From: Methanohalophilus levihalophilus | GTDB taxonomy: Archaea > Halobacteriota > Methanosarcinia > Methanosarcinales > Methanosarcinaceae | Assembly (NCBI RefSeq): GCF_017874375.1 | Contig: NZ_JAGGLK010000003.1 | Location: 310,001-374,000 of the forward strand | Reading direction: 5' to 3' | DNA: 64,000 nt | In this document: in pieces, positions 24,615 through 33,967 of the stretch | How the letters are laid out: each line of letters starts with the position of its first letter | How positions within the stretch are numbered: the first letter of the stretch is position 1 | Program-made: the position numbers and the translations under genes | Notes under the pieces: model-generated | The model's input: the letters and a program-made list of their open reading frames with translations, nothing else | Databases searched by the model: none | What the model was told of the DNA's origin: nothing

Positions 24615-25490
24615 ATGATTGGAATTTTTAATATAGGCAATATTTTTGATGCAGAAACCAAGATGGGAAACGATGTAGTTTTTAAATCTCTCTTAATAAC
24701 TCTAGTTTTAGCATTTTTATTGTTTATTTTTGAGAATGAGAGCAATTTTCTGAGTCATTTTTCACCAAAAGCTTTCATATATCCTTTTGTTGCAGCAGCG
24801 ATAGTTTTGCATATCACAAAATACAAATCTCTTTCAAAGTTGTATCGAAATTATTTTGTATTGAACAAAATAACTGTTTTTTAGTTAATATCCGAAGTAT
24901 TCGTTGTATCTCTTGCTCTTCCATTGTTGTTACATACTATTAATTTGCATATTTATTACGTCTTTTTTTGGTTATTTGCTTTTTTTGTAGGTGGTTTGCA
25001 TAGGATTATCATTCAGTGTACGCCAGCTCTTTTTGATGCCTATATATCTGAATATATGGATTTAATCCAACTTTATGGATACATAAAGGCTTCATCTCAT
25101 GCTTTTTTGGTTTTGCTACTTGCTAAGGTAATCTTGCTAGTAGATCCTATTTCATTGTGGGAGAATGATTTTAGAACATTTTTTTCAATACTCTTGTTCT
25201 TATTTTTGATGTATTTGAGTTTCAAATTTATTTTTTATTACATCAGTAATCTATATCCATATTTTAATAGGGACACAGAGATCGAAAATACGGTTTTATT
25301 AATACGAAAGGTTGCTGAAAATAAGAGAATCAGCTCGAAGTCATTAATTCATTCTTTTGATCAAGAAATGGAGAGTTTTATAAAAAGAAAGATTGAGACC
25401 TTATTGGAAGGAAATATCTTTTTGGAAGTTGATGGGAAAAAAGTGCTACTTCGTCCTGCTTATCAATACGTGTATGAGCAACTCGAATAA
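24615..25490 (+). CDS. Membrane protein with an in-frame amber codon: candidate pyrrolysine or read-through protein
   Basis: The frame from ATG 24615 reaches TAG at 24882-24884 (codon 90) and then stays open for about 200 more codons to TAA 25490, 291 residues in all if TAG is read. Both halves are hydrophobic with matching character. Two helices precede the amber (residues 24-42 and 53-67). About four follow (near 95-107, 109-126, 152-172, 182-208), and a charged C-terminal region of 75 residues looks helical/winged. The downstream half has no good start of its own: its first start codon is TTG 24924, with a pyrimidine-rich sequence before it and 13 sense codons between it and the TAG. TAG ends no other gene I checked here. 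Alternatives are two separate genes or a nonsense mutation. AT-rich and of no recognised family. Confidence 0.55.
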
Positions 25491-25621
25491 AACATAACTA
25501 TCCTATTGTTAAAATGCATAACCCAACAATTCTTGATTTTCTATCTTTGACAAGGTTCCCAACGGAAAAAACTTAACTTATCCCACATTATTACCGCATA
25601 AGAAATAATCGAGATGATATC

Positions 25622-26710
25622 ATGCCCCACCCCAAGACAGCAGAAAACATGATGAAAAGCGCAGGCCCGATTGAGAATGAAGTTCTTCCTCACCTTATAC
25701 ATGTAACCGAGGCTGCGGCTATTGCAGCTGCACACCAGATAGGACGTGGTGACAAGAATTATGCAGACCACGTTTCAGTGGAAGCCATGAGGAGAATGCT
25801 CAACTGCCTTGATATCAAAGGCACCATCAAAATTGGGGAAGGGGAACGTGACGAAGCTCCCATGCTGTACATCGGGGAAGAGGTTGGAACCGGGGAAAGT
25901 GATATTGAAGTAGATATTGCAGTTGATCCGCTGGAAGGAACCAACCTGACTGCAGACGGAATTCCAGGTTCCATTTCCGTAATGTCGATGGCCGAACCCG
26001 GTGGATTATTCCACGGCCCGGATGTATACATGGACAAGATTGTAGTGGGGCCTGAGGTTGTCAAGTATGAACTTGATCACCCCGATGAACAGATTGATCT
26101 GGATGCGCCCGTAAAACAGAATCTTGAAATCGTAGCCCATGCACTTGATCGCAGTATCGAGGAACTTGTAGTTGTTATACTTGAAAGGGATCGCCACAAG
26201 GCAAAGATCGAGGAAATCCGCAAAGCCGGCGCCCGTGTCAACCTTGTTCAGGATGGTGATTTGATGCCAGGTGTTGCCACGGCAATAAGAGGTTCAGGTA
26301 TCCACGTGGTAATGGGTGCAGGCGGCTCAGGCGAAGCTGTCCTTACGGCATCAGCCATTAAGATTCTTGGCGGAAAAGTGCTCGCACGTCTGGTTCTCCC
26401 GACAGTTGCCAATGGCAAATCACAGGAAGAAATTGATGCGGAATACGAGGAAAAGATGCCTCGTCTCAACAAGATGGGAATTACCATGGAAAACATGAAC
26501 GAGATCCTGGACACTGAAAAACTCGTTCCAGGCAAGGATGTAATCTTTGCTGCAACCGGTGTAACCACAGGGAATCTCCTCAAAGGCGCAAACCTTTTCG
26601 GCAAAGGTGATGCCAGGGTTCACAGTATTTCCATGGGCTCCTCCGGGGTTGTCAAATTCACGGATACAATTTACATCGGGGACAAGGACGAGACCCCCCT
26701 GCGTTTGTAA
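25622..26710 (+). CDS. glpX: Class II fructose-1,6-bisphosphatase (GlpX type)
   Basis: Dephosphorylates fructose-1,6-bisphosphate in gluconeogenesis. The 362 residues show GlpX motifs IGEGERDEAPMLYIGEEVG and DIAVDPLEGTNLTADG (metal and substrate site), and GAGGSGEAVLTASAIK. ATG 25622 is preceded by GAGATGAT. The GlpX family is widespread in bacteria, so bacterial origin is plausible. It sits near other sugar-phosphate genes (PGK, two ADP-dependent kinases). Confidence 0.94.
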   Translation: MPHPKTAENMMKSAGPIENEVLPHLIHVTEAAAIAAAHQIGRGDKNYADHVSVEAMRRMLNCLDIKGTIKIGEGERDEAPMLYIGEEVGTGESDIEVDIAVDPLEGTNLTADGIPGSISVMSMAEPGGLFHGPDVYMDKIVVGPEVVKYELDHPDEQIDLDAPVKQNLEIVAHALDRSIEELVVVILERDRHKAKIEEIRKAGARVNLVQDGDLMPGVATAIRGSGIHVVMGAGGSGEAVLTASAIKILGGKVLARLVLPTVANGKSQEEIDAEYEEKMPRLNKMGITMENMNEILDTEKLVPGKDVIFAATGVTTGNLLKGANLFGKGDARVHSISMGSSGVVKFTDTIYIGDKDETPLRL

Positions 26711-26725
26711 TTTTGAACTCACGGA

Positions 26726-28015
26726 GTGAGCATTTCAGTGAAAGTATATCTTGCAACCTTCGGATGTGCGGCCAATCAGTCCTCATCCGAAATAATGGCA
26801 TCCAGCATTCTTGAAAAGGGATATTCTCTGAGCAATGAAGCGGATGCTGAGGTTGTAGTCTGCAATACCTGTACTGTGAAATACACCACCGAGCAGAAGA
26901 TTCTCCATAAAATCAAACAATGGGGGTTTGAAGGCAAAGAAGTTGTAGTAACCGGCTGTATGCCGGAAGTGCAACTGGAAGATATTCTTGAAAGCAATCC
27001 CGATGTCCACATCATGGGAATCAACTCAATTGCCGATGTTTGCAGCGTACTTGAGCGGATTGAATCTGGCGAAAAAGGGCTAAGGGTTTCAACTTCTGCT
27101 CCGGAAGGCTTTTTGAATATCCCTCGCAAGCGGTTCCATTCATCAATTCATATCTGTCAGATCTCACAGGGTTGTGACAATAGCTGTTCTTACTGTATTG
27201 TGACACTTGCCAGAGGGCCGCTGAAATCCTTTGAACCTGAAGCGATTGTCGAGGATATCCGGCAGGCAATTGCAGAAGGCTGCAGGGAAATCTGGTTAAC
27301 GTCACAGGATGCTGCCCAATATGGGAACGACATCGGGACTAACATCGGGGATTTGCTAAAGCAAATTTCTGCAATTGAAGGAGATTTCCGGGTTCGTGTA
27401 GGGATGATGAATCCCTTTTCGGCCTATCCGATTCTGGATGAGATGATTGAAGGTTTCTCCAATCCGAAAATCTACAAGTTACTTCATCTTCCAATCCAGT
27501 CGGCCTCTGACAAAGTCCTTCAAAGGATGAACCGGCATCATACAATTGAAGAAGCAAACGTAATCATCAGACGTTTCAGGGATGCTTTCCCGGAAAGCAC
27601 TATTTTCACGGATATCATTGTGGGATTCCCGGGAGAATTCGACGAGGATGCTGCGTTAACTGAAGAATGGGTAAAACAAATCAGGCCGGATAAAGTAAAT
27701 ATTTCCCGTTACACTCCCCGACCACACACCAAGGCATGGGATTTCCGCAACATTGATTCAAGAATAGTCGTGGAAAGATCCGGCAGGCTTCATGAATTGT
27801 GTGATTCCATCAAACTGGAATCAAAGGAGAAAATGGTGGGCTGGAAAGGGGAAGTCTTTGTCTCCAAGAAAGCCAAAGTAAAAGGGTTCATGGCCCGCAC
27901 GGATGCCTACCTGCCTGTTGTAATCCCTCAGGAAGAAGGGGTATCCGAAGGCCAGAGAATAATGGTGGAAATTACGGAGGCCACGCCCGGATACTTTATC
28001 GGCAGGCCTCTTTGA
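26726..28015 (+). CDS. tRNA t6A methylthiotransferase (MtaB/CDKAL1 family)
   Basis: Radical SAM enzyme that adds a methylthio group to t6A37 in tRNA (ms2t6A). Domains in order: an N-terminal UPF0004 domain with cluster cysteines (FGCAANQ, CNTCTVK, GCMPE), a radical SAM core (CDNSCSYCIV, residues near 148-156) and a C-terminal TRAM-like domain from about residue 375. 429 residues is normal for the archaeal form. The start is GTG 26726 or GTG 26738; both follow GGAG. Its substrate modification depends on KEOPS, a subunit of which is encoded 2 kb upstream. Confidence 0.93.
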   Translation: MSISVKVYLATFGCAANQSSSEIMASSILEKGYSLSNEADAEVVVCNTCTVKYTTEQKILHKIKQWGFEGKEVVVTGCMPEVQLEDILESNPDVHIMGINSIADVCSVLERIESGEKGLRVSTSAPEGFLNIPRKRFHSSIHICQISQGCDNSCSYCIVTLARGPLKSFEPEAIVEDIRQAIAEGCREIWLTSQDAAQYGNDIGTNIGDLLKQISAIEGDFRVRVGMMNPFSAYPILDEMIEGFSNPKIYKLLHLPIQSASDKVLQRMNRHHTIEEANVIIRRFRDAFPESTIFTDIIVGFPGEFDEDAALTEEWVKQIRPDKVNISRYTPRPHTKAWDFRNIDSRIVVERSGRLHELCDSIKLESKEKMVGWKGEVFVSKKAKVKGFMARTDAYLPVVIPQEEGVSEGQRIMVEITEATPGYFIGRPL

Positions 28016-28059
28016 ACAATTTATTGGCTCTGTAGAAATCCTCACAGGAATACAAATGT

Positions 28060-28128
28060 AACCACAGAGAACACAGAGCTCACAGAGGATTTTCTCCCTC
28101 TCTGTGTTCTCTGTGAACTCTGTGGTTC
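28060..28128. repeat. Inverted 'CACAGAG' repeat element
   Basis: Between convergent genes. The left side has three 9-base steps ending in CACAGAG (ACCACAGAGA, ACACAGAG, TCACAGAG). The right side is its approximate reverse complement (CTCTGTG, TTCTCTGTG, ACTCTGTGGTT). The outer arms AACCACAGAG and CTCTGTGGTT match exactly, giving a long, imperfect hairpin with a loop near 28088-28097. Similar CACAGAG-type palindromes are known as dispersed intergenic repeats in many prokaryotes. It could also serve as a bidirectional terminator. Confidence 0.75.
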
Positions 28129-28161
28129 ATATGTGAAGTATAAGTTTTCTACAAGGCCAAT

Positions 28162-28725
28162 TTATTTTTTCATTAAATCGAGGACGTCGCAAACCTTGTT
28201 TGCAGTGTCGATGACGGTTTTCATGCCTTCTTCATCATCTGTGGAAGCCTTGCGGGTAATACCTCCGAAGTGGCCACCATCGCCGACAATGATCATACCA
28301 TGGATATGCATCCAGTCCTGTATTACCTGAACTGTCTTTTCCTGACCGCCGTTTCTTGAACCTCCAACTGCCATTGCAGCTCCGATTTTGTTTGCAAGTC
28401 TGAAATTGTGTCGCCTGTGCACTACACTCCTGTCAAACAGGGCTTTGATCTGGGCGGTTGGGCTGCCGAAATAAACCGGGGATGCAGCGATAATCGCGTC
28501 TGCTTCCACAAGCTTATCATAGACATCGGTCATGCCGTCTTTGATTACACATTCATCTTTTTCATAACAGCTTCCACATGCTGTACACGGTTTTATCTCG
28601 TTTTTAGAAATGTAAACATGGTCAGTTTCAAATCCCCTTCCCTGTGCGATTTTCAGGGCTTCTTCGATCATGTTTTCGGTGTTTCCACCGGATTTTGGGC
28701 TGCCGGATATTCCAAGAATTTTCAT
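28162..28725 (-). CDS. Iron-sulfur flavoprotein / NADPH-dependent FMN reductase family
   Basis: 187 residues from ATG 28725 (AGGTGAT upstream); an upstream TTG/ATG extension is not needed. MKILGISGSPKSGGNTENMI is the flavodoxin-like FMN phosphate-binding loop. The cysteine group CTACGSCYEKDEC is a compact C-x2-C-x2-C-x5-C motif as in the Isf family, which binds a [4Fe-4S] cluster next to FMN. Isf proteins reduce O2/H2O2 or accept electrons from ferredoxin in methanogens. It is alone on the minus strand, divergent from the acetyl-CoA synthetase gene. Confidence 0.85.
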   Translation of the reverse strand: MKILGISGSPKSGGNTENMIEEALKIAQGRGFETDHVYISKNEIKPCTACGSCYEKDECVIKDGMTDVYDKLVEADAIIAASPVYFGSPTAQIKALFDRSVVHRRHNFRLANKIGAAMAVGGSRNGGQEKTVQVIQDWMHIHGMIIVGDGGHFGGITRKASTDDEEGMKTVIDTANKVCDVLDLMKK

Positions 28726-28845
28726 ATAATCACCTGCAACTGCATACAATTTCTCTCATTATTAGCTTTTGGGTTTTACCCGTGCCCTACAAATTTATCT
28801 ATCATTGAAACTTCTATTCAATGGACTAAATATACGGGTATACTC

Positions 28846-30942
28846 ATGCTTGACAAGCTTTTTAATCCACTTTCGGTGGCGGTAATTGGTGCATCACGTA
28901 CGAAGGGGAAAGTGGGTCGTGCGGTACTGGATAACCTCATGCTTGACTTTAAGGGAAAAATCTATCCGGTGAATCCTACGGTTTCTGATATCCATGATCT
29001 CCAGTGTTTTCCCTCCATTGATGCAATTCCCGACAAAGTGGACCTTGCGGTAGTTGTTGTGCCCGCAAAAGCGGTTCCTGCTGTGATGGAAAAATGCGGG
29101 GAATCAGGAGTCAGTTATGTTGTTGTAATCTCAGCCGGCTTCAAGGAAGCAGGAATCGAAGGTTCCAAACTTGAAAGGCAATGTGTTGAAATTGCAAACA
29201 AATACGGTATGAAAATGGTAGGGCCAAACTGTCTTGGAATCATCAACCCCCTTGCAGGACTTAACGCCACTTTTGCCGCATCAATGGCAAATCCGGGAAA
29301 TATTGCCCTCATGTCACAATCCGGCGCAATTTGTACTTCAGCCCTTGATTGGGCGGAAGAAAAAGGGGTGGGTTTTTCCAGATTTGTAAGTCTCGGCAAC
29401 AAAGCAGATCTTGGTGAGAATGATTTTCTCCTTGAGTTTGCAGACGACCCGGATACCAAAGTTGTTGCAGCATATCTTGAAGGTGTAAAAAACGGACCTG
29501 AATTTGTTAAAATTGCCCGGGAAGTTTCAGCAAAAAAGCCGATAGTAATTGTAAAATCAGGAAGAACTTCGGCGGGTTCGAGAGCCGTTTCATCACACAC
29601 AGGGACGCTGGCAGGTTCAGATCAGGCTTACAATGCGGCATTTTCAAGCAGCGGAGTCCTTCGTGCAACTTCCATGGAAGAAATGTTTGATTACATGCGT
29701 GCCTTTTCATCTCAGCCTTTACCAGCTGGGCGCAATATCGCAATCCTTACCAATGCGGGAGGATTGGGAATACTTGCAGCAGATGCTTGTCTTACAGAAG
29801 GGCTTTCTCTTGCTTCATTTGATGAGGAAACGATTGAAAAACTGAGGGTGGAATTGCCTGCAGCAGCAAGTCTTTACAACCCTGTGGATGTTCTGGGAGA
29901 CGCAAGTGTGGAGCTCTACGGTTTTGCTCTCAAGACTTTGATTTCAGATCCAAATGTGCATGGAGTTATTGTCCTGACCTCCCCTCAGGCAATGACTGAT
30001 GTGGAAAATATTGCCAAAACGGTAACCGAGCTATCTCCTGAAAAACCGGTTTTATGCAGCTTTGTTGGCGGAACACGTGTAAGGGAGGGATTATCAATTC
30101 TTGATAACAACGGTTATCCCGGATACCAGTTCCCCGAAAAGGCAGTTTCCAGCATGAGGGCTCTTTGTGATTATTCGGATATCAAAAACCATGTCTATGA
30201 CAATCCTGAATCAGTTGAAGTGGACAAGTCCGCAGTTTCCAAAGTATTCAATCAGGCAGCCTGGGAAGACAGAAGAATACTCGGTCTTGAATCGTTTGAT
30301 CTGCTGCGCTCCTATGGAATTCCGGTAATTCCGACTGCATCGGCTTCCAATGCAAAAGAGGCGGTTAATCAGGCAGAGGAAATGGGGTACCCTGTAGTCA
30401 TGAAAATATTATCCCCGGACATTTCCCACAAAACAGATGTTGGCGGGGTTCGACTTAACCTGAATGATGCTGGAGAAGTGGAACGTGCCTATCACACAAT
30501 GGTTTCAGATGCCCGGCGTTACATGCCTTCTGCAAGGATTCATGGGGTTCAGGTGCAGAAAATGATCACCGGTGGAATTGAGGTTATTATCGGCATGAAC
30601 CGTGACGTCCAGTTCGGGCCGTTGGTGATGTTCGGACTTGGAGGAACATATGTGGAAGTGCTCAAGGATGTTGCATTCCATCTTGCTCCTCTGAGCAAAA
30701 AGGAGGCTCATTCCATGATGGCTTCCATCAAGACATACCCGTTGCTCACAGGTGTACGCGGTGAGCGTCCTTATGACATTGATGCAGTTGCGGATGCACT
30801 TTGTCGTGTGTCCCAGCTGGTTTACGAAAATCCTGAATTGCTTGAATTTGAGATAAATCCCCTTATGGTATTGCCTGAGGGGCAAGGCTGTGTTGCCATG
30901 GATATGCGTGGGACAATTGAGAGCAAGGGGGCTGACATATGA
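28846..30942 (+). CDS. Acetate-CoA ligase (ADP-forming), fused alpha and beta parts
   Basis: Interconverts acyl-CoA + ADP + Pi with acid + CoA + ATP. From ATG 28846 it has 698 residues. The alpha part comes first: a CoA-binding Rossmann domain (VAVIGASRTKGKVGRAVLDNL) and the ligase domain with the phosphohistidine segment SHTGTLAGSDQAY. An ATP-grasp beta part follows from about residue 480 (GYPVVMKILSPDISHKTDVGGVRLNL). An upstream in-frame stretch reaching 28408 overlaps the opposite flavoprotein gene and is not coding. The DRTGG protein follows 31 bases later. Confidence 0.92.
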   Translation: MLDKLFNPLSVAVIGASRTKGKVGRAVLDNLMLDFKGKIYPVNPTVSDIHDLQCFPSIDAIPDKVDLAVVVVPAKAVPAVMEKCGESGVSYVVVISAGFKEAGIEGSKLERQCVEIANKYGMKMVGPNCLGIINPLAGLNATFAASMANPGNIALMSQSGAICTSALDWAEEKGVGFSRFVSLGNKADLGENDFLLEFADDPDTKVVAAYLEGVKNGPEFVKIAREVSAKKPIVIVKSGRTSAGSRAVSSHTGTLAGSDQAYNAAFSSSGVLRATSMEEMFDYMRAFSSQPLPAGRNIAILTNAGGLGILAADACLTEGLSLASFDEETIEKLRVELPAAASLYNPVDVLGDASVELYGFALKTLISDPNVHGVIVLTSPQAMTDVENIAKTVTELSPEKPVLCSFVGGTRVREGLSILDNNGYPGYQFPEKAVSSMRALCDYSDIKNHVYDNPESVEVDKSAVSKVFNQAAWEDRRILGLESFDLLRSYGIPVIPTASASNAKEAVNQAEEMGYPVVMKILSPDISHKTDVGGVRLNLNDAGEVERAYHTMVSDARRYMPSARIHGVQVQKMITGGIEVIIGMNRDVQFGPLVMFGLGGTYVEVLKDVAFHLAPLSKKEAHSMMASIKTYPLLTGVRGERPYDIDAVADALCRVSQLVYENPELLEFEINPLMVLPEGQGCVAMDMRGTIESKGADI

Positions 30943-30973
30943 AGCAGGTAGATAATTTAGCGGAGGGTAATTA

Positions 30974-32050
30974 ATGGGTTCAATTCTTGTAAGTTCTTCT
31001 GAACAGTATTCCGGGAAAAGTTCACTGTGTATAGGTCTCGCTGTAATTCTCAAAAACAAAGGATTTTCAGTCGGGTACATGAAACCAGTTGGAAATTTGC
31101 TTGTGGATGTTGATGGTACACTTTCAGATGAGGACTCCGAGCAAGCTCTCCAGATTCTGGGTCTAACCGATGATCGCCAGTATATGACTCCTGTAATGCT
31201 GACAGAAAACCTGATTGAAGATGCACTTCACGATGAAGATGGCAAGCTTGAGGATAAAATACTTCATTCATATTCCCAAATCGCAGAAGGGAAAGATGCG
31301 GTTGTAATTGAAGGCAGTGGCGGTATCGGCGGTGGTATGATGTACAATCTTTCGGACCCCCATGTTGCTTCGCTACTGGATACCAGAATTCTCCTTATAA
31401 CACGATATGATTCCATACAGGCTGTTGACAGGATTCTCTGCGACATCAAACTCATTCCTGAACCATGGATGCTTGCCGGTGTCATCCTGAATGAAGTGGA
31501 AGAAAACGATCTCAAACAGGTTAAAGAACTGGTTGTTCCTTTCCTGAAGCGCAAAGAGATTGAAGTTCATGGCATAATCCCGAAAGACAGGACATTGCGC
31601 TCAATAACTATTTCCGAAATAGTGGAAGATTTACATGGGGATGTGCTTTCAGGATCTGAAAATCTTGGTGAACTCATTGATCATTATCTAGTAGGTGCAA
31701 TGGAAGTAAATTCTGCAATTAAGTACTTCAGACGTAGTCCAAATAGTGTGGTTATAACGGGAGGAGACCGCTCTGATGTACAGATGGCAGCAATTGAGGC
31801 AGGTGTGAAAGCTCTTGTTCTCACCGGCAATCTCAGACCCAGTGAAGCTGTGCTTGGAAGTGCCGATGAGGCAGGTGTCCCGATAGTTCTTGTCAGGGGG
31901 GACACAATGTCAACCATTGAAAGGATGGAAGCATTGATTGGTCATACCCGAATAGGGCAAAAGACCAAGCTTTCGAGAATTGTGGAACTAGTTGAAGATA
32001 ATGTGGATATCGATTCCATAATTTCATCCATGGGTCTTGGAGAGGAATAA
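30974..32050 (+). CDS. BioD-like/DRTGG domain protein (phosphotransacetylase N-terminal-like, COG0857)
   Basis: 358 residues. The N-terminal P-loop domain (ILVSSSEQYSGKSSLCIGLA) resembles dethiobiotin synthetase. A DRTGG domain follows (about residues 215-320, with SVVITGGDRSDVQMAAIEAG). This is the architecture found at the N-terminus of some phosphotransacetylases, but no acetyltransferase domain is present. It probably senses nucleotides or regulates the adjacent ADP-forming acetyl-CoA synthetase. GGAGGG lies before ATG 30974. Confidence 0.85.
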   Translation: MGSILVSSSEQYSGKSSLCIGLAVILKNKGFSVGYMKPVGNLLVDVDGTLSDEDSEQALQILGLTDDRQYMTPVMLTENLIEDALHDEDGKLEDKILHSYSQIAEGKDAVVIEGSGGIGGGMMYNLSDPHVASLLDTRILLITRYDSIQAVDRILCDIKLIPEPWMLAGVILNEVEENDLKQVKELVVPFLKRKEIEVHGIIPKDRTLRSITISEIVEDLHGDVLSGSENLGELIDHYLVGAMEVNSAIKYFRRSPNSVVITGGDRSDVQMAAIEAGVKALVLTGNLRPSEAVLGSADEAGVPIVLVRGDTMSTIERMEALIGHTRIGQKTKLSRIVELVEDNVDIDSIISSMGLGEE

Positions 32051-32109
32051 CTATATAGATACACGTAGATTCTAGCCCGTAAGGATATCATAATTGGTTT
32101 GTATTGGTG

Positions 32110-33351
32110 ATGAATACCGTGACAACAAAGGAATATCTCACGATTGATGATCTTGATGTTGACGATAAGACTGTTTTTGTAAGGGTGGACATCAATACGC
32201 CTATGGATCCTGAAGGGAATATACTGGATGATATGCGTATCGTCAGTCACATCCCGACAATTAAGGATCTTTCTAATGCAAAAGTGGTTCTTCTTGCCCA
32301 CCAGAGCAGGGCGGGAAAGAGCGACTTTACTACCATGGCACCGCATGCAGAGAAGTTATCCCGCTATCTCGGCAAACATGTGGAATATGTCGATGATATT
32401 TTCGGAAGCCACGCACGCTCAAGAATAGATTCCATGGAAAACGGTGACATAATCTTACTTGAAAATGTGAGGTTTTACTCCGAGGAAACTATCTCTCGAT
32501 CTTCAGAAGAGCACTCTGAAACTCATATGGTAAAAAAACTACTGCCTCACATTGATGTTTTCCTCAACGATGCTTTTGCAGTATCACACCGTTCACACCT
32601 GTCCCTTATGGGATTCACCGATTTGGTTCCCACGGGTGCAGGAAGGGTTGTTGAAAAAGAAATTGAAGCGTTAAACAGGAGTATCAGGGAAGGCGGAAAT
32701 CCCTGCATATTTGTGCTTGGAGGGGCTAAGGTAGATGACTCTCTGAGGGTTGCGGCGCATGTCCTTTCAAACGGTGGGGCTGATCGGGTCCTTGTCACCG
32801 GTGTTGTTGCAAATGTAATGCTTGCAGCTTCTGGAATAAATATCGGCAACAGAAACATGGATTTCATAAAGGCTCAGGGCTATGCGGATCAGATTGAAGT
32901 GGCAAAATCCCTGCTTGACAGGTTCAACGGGAAAATTGGGATGCCAAAGGATGTTGCACTCAATGACGGTGGCAAACGCATTGAAGTCCAGATTGAAGAT
33001 GTTGGTGATTCGGGGCTTCCAATAAACGATATAGGTCTGGAGACTATTGTGGCTTATTCATCTGAAATAAGCGCTGCAAAAACCGTAGTTCTCAACGGCC
33101 CTGCAGGAGTTTCGGAACTTGACGGCTTTGAATTGGGTACTTATGAAATTATCAAGGCTGCAACAGAAGCGGACTACTCGGTTGCCGGCGGTGGACACAT
33201 TTCTGCTGAAGTTCGCCAGATGGGATTTGAAGATCGCTTCTCTCACGTGAGCACTGGCGGAGGATCGTGCATTGACTATCTTGCCGGGGATAAATTACCT
33301 GCAATCGAGGCTCTTTACAAAGCCGCACAATCACACCAGAATAAGAAATAA
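32110..33351 (+). CDS. pgk: Phosphoglycerate kinase
   Basis: Interconverts 1,3-bisphosphoglycerate and 3-phosphoglycerate. 413 residues from ATG 32110; TTG 32104 and GTG 32107 are in frame just before it. PGK features are VFVRVDINTPMD near the start, the nucleotide-binding VLGGAKVDDSL and the C-terminal VAGGGHISAEV and STGGGSCIDYLAG. AMMECR1 follows after 14 bases. Confidence 0.95.
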   Translation: MNTVTTKEYLTIDDLDVDDKTVFVRVDINTPMDPEGNILDDMRIVSHIPTIKDLSNAKVVLLAHQSRAGKSDFTTMAPHAEKLSRYLGKHVEYVDDIFGSHARSRIDSMENGDIILLENVRFYSEETISRSSEEHSETHMVKKLLPHIDVFLNDAFAVSHRSHLSLMGFTDLVPTGAGRVVEKEIEALNRSIREGGNPCIFVLGGAKVDDSLRVAAHVLSNGGADRVLVTGVVANVMLAASGINIGNRNMDFIKAQGYADQIEVAKSLLDRFNGKIGMPKDVALNDGGKRIEVQIEDVGDSGLPINDIGLETIVAYSSEISAAKTVVLNGPAGVSELDGFELGTYEIIKAATEADYSVAGGGHISAEVRQMGFEDRFSHVSTGGGSCIDYLAGDKLPAIEALYKAAQSHQNKK

Positions 33352-33365
33352 ACGGGGAGTATTTC

Positions 33366-33959
33366 ATGCTGGACGCAAAAGAAGGTGAGCTTGCAATAGC
33401 ACTTGCAAGGAAAACAATTGAAGAGTATCTTAAGACCGGGAATCGACTGAATCCGGAGGACGAAAACCTTCCTCCGATTTTCCAGGAACTTAGAGGTGTC
33501 TTTGTAACACTTAACAAAAAAGATGATCTTAGAGGTTGCATAGGTCATCCGTATCCAGATTCTATCCTTCAGGATGCGTTAGTTGATTCCGCGATTTCAG
33601 CAGCAACCCATGACCCGCGTTTTCCGGAAGTGATTTCGGATGAATTGCCTTCAATAACAATTGAAGTTTCAATTTTAACCCCTCCGGAAAAAATTGCAGC
33701 CTCTCCGCAGGAACTTCCACAGCTTATTGAGATAGGCAAACACGGTCTTATTGTAAAACAGGGGTTTTATCAGGGTTTGCTTCTTCCACAGGTTGCTCCT
33801 GAAAATAACTTTGATGCTGTGGATTTCCTCAGTCACACATGTCTGAAAGCAGGTCTTTCGCCAGATGCATGGCTTACAGGTGCTGAAGTATATTGGTTTG
33901 AAGGACAGATTTTTTCAGAGAAAACACCTGCCGGTGAAGTTGTGGAAAAACAGTTTTGA
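33366..33959 (+). CDS. AMMECR1 domain protein
   Basis: 197 residues. The family hallmark LRGCIGHP is at residues near 58-65, followed by ATHDPRFPEV and the C-terminal KAGLSPDAWL. Function is unknown across life despite strong conservation. ATG 33366 is preceded by GGGGAG. It probably shares the pgk transcript. The stop is 8 bases from that of the convergent gene. Confidence 0.92.
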   Translation: MLDAKEGELAIALARKTIEEYLKTGNRLNPEDENLPPIFQELRGVFVTLNKKDDLRGCIGHPYPDSILQDALVDSAISAATHDPRFPEVISDELPSITIEVSILTPPEKIAASPQELPQLIEIGKHGLIVKQGFYQGLLLPQVAPENNFDAVDFLSHTCLKAGLSPDAWLTGAEVYWFEGQIFSEKTPAGEVVEKQF

Positions 33960-33967
33960 GCTGCTCA

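Noticed and set aside
28060-28128. CACAGAG repeats considered as a CRISPR array
   Set aside because: The units are 9 bases long, adjacent and arranged as an inverted repeat, with no spacers and no cas genes.
28408-28845. Upstream extension of the ADP-forming acetyl-CoA synthetase
   Set aside because: It overlaps the coding part of the flavoprotein gene on the other strand and lies outside the family homology, which begins at 28846.
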